Positions 26,128 to 36,000 of a stretch of 64,000 nucleotides of DNA are shown piece after piece; position 1 is the first letter of the stretch, and each line of letters opens with the position of its first letter. The notes under the pieces were generated by a model. It saw nothing but the letters and a program-made list of their open reading frames with translations, ran no database searches and had not been told where the DNA came from. A program made the translations under genes and the position numbers. This DNA is from Arctopsyche grandis (Eukaryota; Arthropoda; Insecta; Trichoptera; Hydropsychidae), in assembly GCF_051622035.1 (NCBI RefSeq), contig NC_135367.1, forward strand, positions 14,932,501 through 14,996,500, read 5' to 3'.

Positions 26128-28083
26128 TCAATTCAAATAAATAGAATTTAAGGGATATTGAGGATAACATTCGCCCCTTGTTAAAGGAATGAATTTTTTC
26201 AAATATTGCTTAGCTTGAATGGTACCAGTAGAAATTTCTAACATTGAATAACTTTTTTTAATCAACGCCATAATATCAATCGGATTCTGTTTTATATAAA
26301 ACGCCTGAAATTGATTTATTTTACTAAAATTCAACAATGCATTTCGATTCATCATGTTATAAGCTATGACTGCCATTAATAAAAATGCAGCATCACTAGT
26401 CATTACATGATCCCACATTGTAAACCATTCGGATGAAGTTAGCACTTCACTGAACCCTGTCTTAAGTATTTGCCAGGCATAGACTTCGCTGGTAATTTTG
26501 TATTTGAAAAAGTGACTTAGCAACTTTCTATCGTAATTGCCGAGAGTATTTTCTACTATAGCGAAAACACTTATAGGCATCAAAGGTGAAAATTCAAACC
26601 ATGCTTGACACTGATTAACTAAGATAGTGGCGACAATTTCAAAACAGTACAAAGGATCATTGTAAAATGCGTTCACAAATGGAAATACGAATTCTACTAA
26701 GAAGTTACATTTAATTAAACTCGGACACCAATAAAATAAGCAGGAAAGAAGTCGCTTCAAATGCTTTACATAAATACTACTCGGCAATTTGTATTCGTCT
26801 TCTATATTAGCGCACAAGGGGTGCATAGGTCTATTTATGAGGTTAACAAAAGCGTTCCTGTTACATGGTACATCCAAAAGAGCTCCCCAAATTGTTTTCC
26901 GATATTTAGATGGATACTCGTTGAACTGCGACAGTATCTTTTCCAATCTAGTCTTATTTAGGGATACTTTCATTTGATCAATGATATTGTCGTATCGATT
27001 ATCTACAATCATTTCACTACTTGTAGACATTTGTACTGGTACACTGTTCTTCGCTTCGTTTTTGAAAGTATTTGAATGTTCGATTTTGCACCTGTCTAAA
27101 ATTTGGGAAATATTGTAAACATTAATCTGTCCCAATTGTAATATACATGCGATAAACTTTCCGTTTGAGCCCAGCGCTAATGTTTTGAAATTGGAATCGT
27201 CGGGAAGCAGTGTGCATACTAGTTGTTTGTTTAATATGTCATAGAAATGAATTGAACAATCACTTGAAACTATTGACAGTATTCGATTGGCCCCTCCGTA
27301 GCATTTGTAAGATGAAAAGCATATCTGTTTTACACCGCTGACTTTGTCTTTACTGATATTCAAGGATTGTATACTCCATGTGTCGACATCTATGAGAAAC
27401 ATGTTTGAAGACAATCCAGCTGCTGCCAAAATTTTTCCATTAGTGGTGAAAGTGAAGCATGTTACATTACCAAGTGATTTTGATGTGAACCGTTTCAAGG
27501 GTTCCATCGTGTTTTTGCTCCAAATTTGTAAAGTATTATCATCAAAACATGCGGCAATGTTAGCTGAAATGGGTGCAAATTGGACACATCTCACTCTAGG
27601 TCCACTATTTAGATTGAGAACGAAAAATTTTGTGTAATTCAATAATTCCCATATGATGGCCTCGTTAAATCGATGAGTCAGTACCAAGTTAGATTCGTTG
27701 GAGAACGAAGCATGTTCAGCTTGAACTGTGTGTCCTGAGAGTACTGAAATAACATTTTCATTTAAAGCGTTGACGATTAGTATATCGAATTGAGGTGCGC
27801 CTTTAGCTATCAACAGTATGTTTGTTTGAGTAGGTGAAAATGATAGGGTGCGTCCCGGTTCACACCGATGAAGTCTCCAATGGAAGCAGGTTGAAAGATC
27901 AAATACGAAGACATTACCACGATGGTCGCTGCAAGCCAGCAGCTCTCCAGGGTGGTTGAACGTCGCCGATATGAATCTTAGACGTCTGAATTGATCGCAG
28001 GATTCCTGGATGGTGTGGTGGATGCATAAAACAGGACCATCTGAGTCTTGGGATCGGAAATTGAATGGTTTTTTCGTCTGCAT
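26128..28083 (-). CDS. TBC1D31: TBC1D31 (WDR67)-like protein, intronless, 651 residues, without the C-terminal coiled coil
   Basis: WD40 plus TBC-fold protein; vertebrate TBC1D31 is a centriolar-satellite protein. The N-terminal half has WD-type blades (LLACSDHRGNVFVFDL, VLSGHT, ANIAACFDDNTLQIWS, LAAAGLSSNMFLIDVDTW). The TBC-like domain begins near residue 380 (LEKILSQFNEYPSKYRKTIW), followed by CFEIVATILVNQCQAWFEF, ITSEVYAWQIL, FSEVLTSSEW, FLLMAVIAYNMMNR and a final QYP. Human TBC1D31 has matching blocks in the same order. I see neither the IxxDxxR nor the YxQ finger of active Rab GAPs. The human protein goes on for about 400 residues of coiled coil; here the frame stops right after QYP. One uninterrupted exon for a gene that is multi-exon in vertebrates suggests intron loss or a retrocopy. 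The frame is open over its whole length, so it is unlikely to be a pseudogene. Confidence 0.85.
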   Translation of the reverse strand: MQTKKPFNFRSQDSDGPVLCIHHTIQESCDQFRRLRFISATFNHPGELLACSDHRGNVFVFDLSTCFHWRLHRCEPGRTLSFSPTQTNILLIAKGAPQFDILIVNALNENVISVLSGHTVQAEHASFSNESNLVLTHRFNEAIIWELLNYTKFFVLNLNSGPRVRCVQFAPISANIAACFDDNTLQIWSKNTMEPLKRFTSKSLGNVTCFTFTTNGKILAAAGLSSNMFLIDVDTWSIQSLNISKDKVSGVKQICFSSYKCYGGANRILSIVSSDCSIHFYDILNKQLVCTLLPDDSNFKTLALGSNGKFIACILQLGQINVYNISQILDRCKIEHSNTFKNEAKNSVPVQMSTSSEMIVDNRYDNIIDQMKVSLNKTRLEKILSQFNEYPSKYRKTIWGALLDVPCNRNAFVNLINRPMHPLCANIEDEYKLPSSIYVKHLKRLLSCLFYWCPSLIKCNFLVEFVFPFVNAFYNDPLYCFEIVATILVNQCQAWFEFSPLMPISVFAIVENTLGNYDRKLLSHFFKYKITSEVYAWQILKTGFSEVLTSSEWFTMWDHVMTSDAAFLLMAVIAYNMMNRNALLNFSKINQFQAFYIKQNPIDIMALIKKSYSMLEISTGTIQAKQYLKKFIPLTRGECYPQYPLNSIYLN

Positions 28084-28373
28084 CAGACGAGGTGACGAAG
28101 GTTTATGTGTGATGAAACTTTTGACAGCTGGCGTCAGACTTTAAATAACCGATGATAATCAGTGTTGCCAAAAGACCGCATCAATGAATTAATTATTTAA
28201 TTACAAGATGAAGTTCAGTTTTGACTGTCCCTGTCGCAAAAAAATTGCTTGAAAGTAACTAATCAACTAATTGACAAACATAATTTAGGACGCGGGAAGG
28301 TGTGTTGATCAGTGTCCCGGTTTATGGAAAGTTTAAGAGGATCGTTTATTATTGTTCAGTATACAAGCTTATT

Positions 28374-28612
28374 ACGGTTCGGTGATTACTAGTCAAATGA
28401 GAACCGGTCACAGAAAAACCGGTCGCTCTAGATCGGTCACTCGTAATTACCCGTCACGCTAAAGCTGGTCGCGAGAAAACTGGTCACACCCTAAAACTGG
28501 TCACACCTTAAAACTGGTCACGAGAAAAACTGGCCACACCCTAAAATCGGTCACGAAAATACTGGTCACACCCTAAAATCGGTCACGAGAAAACTGGTCA
28601 CACCTAAAATCG
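28374..28612. repeat. second CGGTCAC-type repeat, with a tandem of about 32 bp
   Basis: It begins GGTTCGGTGATTACTAGTCA, exactly as in the element at 24857-24876, and continues with CCGGTCAC words. The second half is a tandem of units like AAAACTGGTCACACCCTAAA (about five copies). Same family as the foldback at 24835-25071 but without its second arm. Confidence 0.7.
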
Positions 28613-30035
28613 GTCTGCGTTTGCTGCCTGCGTTGTTCCGACAAATGGGAACGGGAACAGGAATTGCATGTGGCATTGTAACGCATGACGCGAAAGTTAC
28701 CTTCCCGCCTTCAATGCATCACGCCGCTAGTTTGACAATAATCGCGCCGCCTCGCACTCGAATATCTTAACCATTCGTCAAATATTCGTCATTCGTTAAC
28801 AAACGCGACGTCTGCCAACTGAAGAAAAAAAATCGTATTAAGTCGCGGACAAAACAGGCGAGCAACTTTATTGTTTTTATTGATAGGTAAAGTAGGAGAC
28901 TACCATTTTATACATTTAATTAATATAGGCTCCTAAAACACTCAACCGACTACGATGGAACTTTCAGGATTTGTTGTATGCATGTCCGGGAAACTTACTG
29001 TGAAAACACTCGAAACGCGATATACAAGTTCGCCAACTCTAACCATTACTTGAAACACGACGTCTGCCAACTGAAGGAAGCAAATTCGTAGACAAAGGAA
29101 CATTTACAATACCAGTGTTTTTATTGATAGGTAAAGTAGGAAACTACCATTTCATACATTTAATTAATTATGCCACCCAAACGAAAAGCGATTGCTCAAT
29201 CTATGTACACCTCAAGCACGAAAGAAAAAGGCATCACGAGTTTCAGAAACAGACGAGCAACGGGATGCAAGACCAATCGAATACGCACTACTCAAGGTCG
29301 TGTGTCTGAATAAAAAAAAACAACAGAATGCAAGACGAGAAACCGATCGAACACACACTGCTCGACACAGACTAACACTGCACGCTGATTTAAATCTTGG
29401 TGCATTTAATTACGATGCTAATTATGATTACAGTCTTCATCCGAGTGTGCTGATTAAAAAAATGGATAAATTATGCGTGTATTGCAGTGCCCTCAAATGT
29501 AAACATGAAAAACCATGAATGTGCTGCGCGGGTGGAAAAGTGAAATCGCCAGAATTACATTTACCACCCGAACCATTATCAACGTTGGTATCAGGTGACA
29601 CAAGACAATCAAAACCTTTCTTAAAAGACATACTCAAGTACAATTCATGTTTCCAAATGACATCGTTCGGTGCAATAAATATCGTGCGTGATAATTACAT
29701 ATCAACATTTAAAGTTCAAGGGCAAATTTATCATCGTGCAGGATCACTACTACCAATACAAATTTACGAATTTACAAATTTCTTCAAATTTATTTCATGG
29801 GAACCACTGATGAACAAATCGATCAACGTTGTCAATTCAATACGGGCACTAAACGAGAAATTGTCGCTGCTTTCAATTAATCCTACAAAATTTCAATTAA
29901 TCCTACCAGGTTTCCAAACAAACAATTGAATAATTTCAAATGTGTTCGCTGCCTGCATTTTTCCAACAAATGAGAACGGGAACGGGAATTGCATGCGTTA
30001 TTGTGGCATTGCAACGTATGCTGGGTTGAGCTATA
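28613..30035 (+). mobile_element. decayed autonomous Helitron remnant
   Basis: Contains a broken Helitron replicase/helicase N-terminal region and, at its right end, family words AACGGGAACGGGAATTGCAT and GGCATTGCAACGTATGC just before a degraded terminus GGTTGAGCTAT. A segment containing ACGACGTCTGCCAACTGAAG and TTATTGATAGGTAAAGTAGG appears twice (28808-28913 and 29058-29170), so the 5' region is internally duplicated. The true 5' end was not found. Confidence 0.65.
29170..29925 (+). pseudogene. Helitron-encoded protein, N-terminal part, broken
   Basis: Starts MPPKRKAIAQS, then the frame changes and continues QARKKKASRVSETDEQRDAR, later YDYSLHPSVLIKKMDKLCVYC, a hallmark of insect and spider Helitron polyproteins. 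An in-frame TGA (29516-29518) interrupts just before MCCAGGKVKSPELHLPPEP. SFGAINIVRDN and GQIYHRAGSLLP follow. A second frame change near 29770 leads to YFMGTTDEQIDQRC. The Rep HUH and helicase domains are absent, so it is an inactive fragment. Confidence 0.75.
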
Positions 30036-30285
30036 TCTATATAAAAACCAATGTTTGTCTGTCTGTCACGAATGCGTTCCTATACCATTCAACCGATTGC
30101 GACGAAACTCACATGAGCTATTGTGTGCATGCCCGCGATGGTTTCTATAAAAAAATTCGCCCAAAAACGGGAACGGGACCGGAAAACCGGAATGGTTGGC
30201 ATTGCAACGCAATAATGTCGAATGTTAATGGAACGGGAATTGCATGCCTTATTCTGGCATTGCAACGCATGCCGGGTTCAGCTAA
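30036..30285 (+). mobile_element. short non-autonomous Helitron, 250 bp
   Basis: 5' end TCTATATAAAAACCAATGTT and 3' end GGGTTCAGCTAA (CTRR), inserted between A (30035) and T (30286), as Helitrons do, with no target duplication. It shares AACGGGAATTGCATGC and GGCATTGCAACGCATGC with the Helitron directly to its left and sits right against that element's end. The interior has the GTTTGTCTGTCTGTC word common at the 5' end of such elements. Confidence 0.72.
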
Positions 30286-31174
30286 TCACAGATAAATAAA
30301 TAAGTCTTTGAAATTTAGCGTATTAATTATAATTCATTTTTAAGTTTCACGTTTTTTGAAATTAAATAATACACTTACTTTGAAACTCAACAATGAAATA
30401 TAATATCATAAATATTATACGAATACACAATAACAAGAAAAAAATATATACGTTCTTTTCTTCTACAGTTTCTATTAGGACAACGATAAATTAAATTATT
30501 GGAATTTCATTTGTTTTTTTACCCAAAAGAATGAATGAAAAAAAGGATGTTACTCAAAACTCATGGGAATTCAATTGATAACTGGCTTATCTCAATAAAA
30601 TCAACGAATTTTTGCTATTAATCCACTAGAATAGTCGAAATATGATTTTTCTAAGTGGAATTTTATTTAATTCTCATATAAAGACAATTTAATATATTAT
30701 CCCTATTAATTCAATTCAGATTCGTGTAAATACGAGTAATTACTAGTACGAGCTTTTAGCTCGCAATTTTACCAATTTAAAATTCAGCACACTTCAAATT
30801 AACCCTTTTAAACGAAAACAAAAAATAGTGTGGCTAGAACACTATCCCAATAAACATGTTTCAATAGAAAATATTCCATATAAAATAGTATTAACAGTGG
30901 GAAAAAAAGTACTTTTGACTTTTGATTTGAACTGGACGACTATTTAAATAGATTTGAAAGATGAAAAGTACTACAAATTAAAGATAAAATACCCGACTAT
31001 AGATTTCAAAATTCATTTTGTACAGGAAATTGACAGATTTTGAGACATCGACCGAATAGCACGAAGATATAGAAAAATCGCGCAATTTAAAAAACACATA
31101 TATCTCCGAATCTCGAGCCAATCAACATTTTTACATGTACATATGTTAGTGTGCTACGGCTACAGTGCTATCTA
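30286..31174. other. AT-rich spacer without recognisable feature
   Basis: No exon, RNA gene or repeat boundary was recognised between the Helitron and the first partial 431-bp satellite unit. Confidence 0.5.
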
Positions 31175-31375
31175 CCTGTTGATTGTTCGGCAGGATGATA
31201 TCGATCCAATGTCGAATTGCATAGCTGCAACGTACGGAGCATGCTCGCGGACACAGATGGAGGTGCAAATACTGTGGAACAGGCCTGGGCAAACCGCGGC
31301 CCGCCAAGTATTTTGGTGCGGCCCGCGAGCCAAATTCAAAAAAAGTTTATTTTTTAAATGTTTTATCGTTTCTGA

Positions 31376-32452
31376 CTAGGGGTTCCAAAAAACCACCCGA
31401 AATAAAAAAAAAAGATTTTCTTTTTTTTACAAATAAAAAGCCGGTTGGCCAGTTTTCACCGGTTTTAGAAAATTAAGATTTCAAAATAAGTTCAAAATTT
31501 TTATATCGAAAAAAAGAATGTAAATATATATTATATTATGCAAAAAAATAGTTTTTTATGAATTCAATTGAGTTATAAACATTATGAACTTTCATAAGAT
31601 CATTATTTTATATTATTATTACAAATATTACAATAAATACAATTTGTATAATATATCACAGCCGTAAAATGGCAGATCCTAAATACGCACAAATAATTAA
31701 ATGATTTAAATAAGCTACTATCAAGAATATATTATTAAAAAAATAATGTGTAACCTCGCAGAAAAACTATAATTGTGGAATCGTGAATAAATATTAAGAA
31801 CTGCCGAGATTCAAAGATATAGATAAAGATATATCAAAGATAAAGACATTTCGAAGCTGTTTTTACGCATCTGTTTTAGCTTAAAAATCCAAAAACAAAC
31901 CGTTGCAAAGTCGGAAACAAATTCATTTTAAATCCACAATAAAAGTTGGTATGTGGCCTCAATATTTAAAGGGCTTCCAATTCCTTCGAAGAAAAAAAAA
32001 TTATATTTCGGAAATTCCTATGCATATTGCCATAAATCATTTGAGTTTACGACTACTGTTATGTTGTTGACAAGTATGTACAAGGATTTGCGATAGTGAC
32101 GCTTTTTATACCTGAAGTTGGGTAGGTCATTGAAACTACATACTTTCAATAATATTTTATTGGTCTTCGTCCACTTCTAAATCTCAAAGAAACCGCTCAA
32201 GAAAGAAAGTATGTACCTTTTTTTTGTTCAAAGAAATATACGCCTATTACCTAAGAGAGTTTATACACTTTTATTTTGATCTTTCATAGAAATATTTGAA
32301 ATTCATAATTGTTAATTTTGAGGAAAAAAACATTAATTAAAGAAAACCTTTAAAAGCCGGTTGATCAAGCCAAAAAGCCGGTTTTCGGTTTTTTGATAAA
32401 TGGTTAAAAAGCCGGCTTTTCGGTTTCGGTTCAAACCGGCTCGGAAGCCCTG
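31376..32452. mobile_element. nested hAT-like non-autonomous element
   Basis: Ends CTAGGGGTTCC and (complement of the right end) CAGGGCTTCC, flanked by a perfect 8-bp duplication GTTTCTGA (31368-31375 and 32453-32460). The right subterminal region is rich in AAGCCGGTTT-type words. No ORF. It lies wholly inside the larger hAT, so it inserted later. Confidence 0.82.
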
Positions 32453-32520
32453 GTTTCTGAAAAATGATACAATTCGAATTTGGGCCAAACTAGACTACAA
32501 ACTTTAATGAGCAATTATCA

Positions 32521-33010
32521 TCAATATTAGAATTGATCGCGTGGTACTCGATAGCTCTCGACGAAAGTAATGATCGAAAAGATACCACACAGTTATTAAT
32601 TTTCATACGCGGATGTAACTCTAAATTTGAAATTATTGTAGATCTTTTGTCATTGGTATCACTTAAAGATCAAATTTTATCCAGGATAAAATTTGCGAAA
32701 CTTTTCAACCATGAAAATACTGACGATATCAGAAAATATAATAAATTTGAGTATGGTGAAATTATCAACGATTTAAGTGGTGAGTTTCCATGAAGGTTTG
32801 GCGACTTCCGAAAAATTGAGATAGGCTTGGCAATTATACGAGATCAATTGCAATATATATTGATAGCGTATCGACGGAGATATAAATTAAGATTATATAT
32901 TTACAGTGGGATGCTGATTTAAGGGAATTACACCGTCATGAAGAAATTTGAAAAATTCTACAATGCCCTTAATATGTAAACAAACATTTTCAATAATGAA
33001 TATCAATAAA
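32521..33010 (+). pseudogene. decayed hAT transposase fragment (ZBED/GTF2IRD2-like)
   Basis: The plus-strand reading YSIALDESNDRKDTTQLLIF followed by IRG resembles the catalytic-region block of hAT transposases of the ZBED5/GTF2IRD2 group. Further on FPWRFGDFRKIE and, after stops and frame changes, WDADLRELH occur in the expected order. Most of the protein is missing and the reading frame is broken. Confidence 0.6.
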
Positions 33011-36000
33011 AATTCTTTACAATCAAGCATCACAGTAAAAATTTACAAGCATTTTTAAGAATTTCTTAATTTTTTTTTTGCAAAATAAAAAAGCTGTTAA
33101 AGATGTAAAACAGTTTCATTCGTCAAATTAAATTATTTTTTTGTATGGAATTTAAAAAAAAATTATGTTTTAATTCCTTTCACGATAATGAATAATGTAT
33201 ATCTAAAAATAGTATTTTACTTGCGGCTCGCTGCTCATTTTTAATTTCTAATGTGGCCCTTCATCCAAAACGTTTGCCCAGGCCTGCTGTGGAGGGTCAG
33301 CTGTTGCTACTATTGCGACTGCGCGGCGAACCGATCAATTGGACCCTGGGATTTTCCAGGCACTCTCTTACGGCCACTCAGTATCCCGTTCCGTTCCAGA
33401 CGGATACAACGCATACGTTCCCCCAACTTGCTGAAGTATTTGGCTGAGATGGCTCAAACGGTTCTTCCGTTGTCGTCATTTCCGATACGAAGCGAATGCA
33501 GGATGGACCAGTCATTACGGTACGCTTTTATCTGATATCGATTGAAATATTTTCTGGTTTAGTCTTCATAGATCCATATCACTCACAACTACCATATGAA
33601 GGTTGACTTACATACGTACCTGTTGATTGTTCTGCAGGATGATATCGATCCGATTTGTCGAAATACATAACTGCAACGTATGGAGCATGGTCGCGGACAC
33701 AGATTGAGCTGCAAATACTGTGGAACGTCAGCTGTTGCTAACTATGGCGACTGCGCGGCGAGCCGATCAATTGGACCCTGGGATTTCCAAGGCACTCTCT
33801 TACGGCCACTCAGTCTCCCGTTCCGTTCCAGATGGATACAACGCATACGTTTCCCCAACTTGCTGAAGTATTTGGCTGAGATGGTTCAAACGGTTCTTCT
33901 GTTGTCGCCATTTCCGATACGAAGCGAATGCTGGAGGGACCAGTCATTACGGTACGCTTTTATCTGATATGGATTGAAATATTTCATGCGTTAGTCTTGA
34001 TAGATCCATATTACTCACAACTACCACACGAAGGTTGACTTACATACGTACCTGTTGATTGTTCTGCAGGATGATATCGATCCGATTTGTCGAAATTCAT
34101 AACTGCAACGTATGGAGCATGGTCGCGGACACAGATGGAGCTGCAAATACTGTGGAAGGTCACCTGTTGGTACTATTGCGACTGCGCGGCGTACCGATCA
34201 ATTGGACCCTGGGATTTTCCAGGCACTCTCTTACGGCCACTCAGTCTCCCGTTCCGTTCCAGATGGATACAACGCATACGTTTCCCCAACTTGCCGAAGT
34301 ATTTGGCTGAGATGGTTCAAACGGTTCTTATGTTGTCGCCATTTCCGATACGAAGCGAATGCTGGAGGGACCAGTCATTACGGTACGCTTTTATCTGATA
34401 TGGATTGAAATATTTCATGCGTTAGTCTTGATAGATCCATATTACTCACAACTACCACACGAAGGTTGACTTACATACGTACCTGTTGATTGTTCTGCAG
34501 GATGATATCGATCCGATTTGTCGAAATTCATAACTGCAACGTATGGAGCATGGTCGCGGACACAGATGGAGCTGCAAATACTGTGGAAGGTCACCTGTTG
34601 CTACTATTGCGACTGCGCGGCGAACCGATCAATTGGACCCTGGGATTTCCCAGGCACTCTCTTACGGCCACTCAGTCTCCCGTTACGTTCCAGATGGATA
34701 CAACGAATTCGTTCCCCCATCTTGCTGAAGTATTTGGCTGAGATGGCTCAATCGGTTCTTCAGTTGCCGCCATTTTGGATCCGAAGCGAATGCTGGAGGG
34801 AACAGTCATTACGGTACGCTTTTATCTGATATGGATTGAACTATTTCATGCGTTAGTCTTGATAGATCCATATTACTCACAACTACCACACGAAGGTTGA
34901 CTTACATACGTACCTGTTGATTGTTCTGCAGGATGATATCGATCCGATTTGTCGAAATTCATAACTGCAACGTATGGAGCATGGTCGCGGACACAGATGG
35001 AGCTGCAAATACTGTGGAAGGTCACCTGTTGGTACTATTGCGACTGCGCGGCGTACCGATCAATTGGACCCTGGGATTTTCCAGGCACTCTCTTACGGCC
35101 ACTCAGTATCCCGTTCCGTTCCAGACGGATACAACGCATACGTTCCCCCAACTTGCTGAAGTATTTGGCTGAGATGGCTCAAACGGTTCTTCCGTTGTCG
35201 TCATTTCCGATACGAAGCGAATGCAGGATGGACCAGTCATTACGGTACGCTTTTATCTGATATCGATTGAAATATTTTCTGGTTTAGTCTTCATAGATCC
35301 ATATCACTCACAACTACCATATGAAGGTTGACTTACATACGTACCTGTTGATTGTTCTGCAGGATGATATCGATCCGATTTGTCGAAATACATAACTGCA
35401 ACGTATGGAGCATGGTCGCGGACACAGATTGAGCTTCAAATACTGTGGAACGTCAGCTGTTGCTAACTATGGCGACTGCGCGGCGAGCCGATCAATTGGA
35501 CCCTGGGATTTCCAAGGCACTCTCTTACGGCCACTCAGTCTCCCGTTCCGTTCCAGATGGATACAACGCATACGTTTCCCCAACTTGCTGAAGTATTTGG
35601 CTGAGATGGTTCAAACGGTTCTTCTGTTGTCGCCATTTCCGATACGAAGCGAATGCTGGAGGGACCAGTCATTACGGTACGCTTTTATCTGATATGGATT
35701 GAAATATTTCATGCGTTAGTCTTGATAGATCCATATTACTCACAACTACCACACGAAGGTTGACTTACATACGTACCTGTTGATTGTTCTGCAGGATGAT
35801 ATCGATCCGATTTGTCGAAATTCATAACTGCAACGTATGGAGCATGGTCGCGGACACAGATGGAGCTGCAAATACTGTGGAAGGTCACCTGTTGGTACTA
35901 TTGCGACTGCGCGGCGTACCGATCAATTGGACCCTGGGATTTTCCAGGCACTCTCTTACGGCCACTCAGTCTCCCGTTCCGTTCCAGATGGATACAACGC

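Larger units (their letters stand above)
31280..33286. mobile_element. hAT transposon inserted in a 431-bp satellite unit
   Basis: Terminal inverted repeats CAGGCCTGGGCAAAC at the left and its complement GTTTGCCCAGGCCTG at the right. An 8-bp duplication of the satellite word, CTGTGGAA (31272-31279) and CTGTGGAG (33287-33294), flanks it. It contains a decayed transposase fragment and a second hAT. The intact satellite reads ATACTGTGGAAGGTCA at this place, so the empty site is known from the neighbouring units. Confidence 0.88.
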
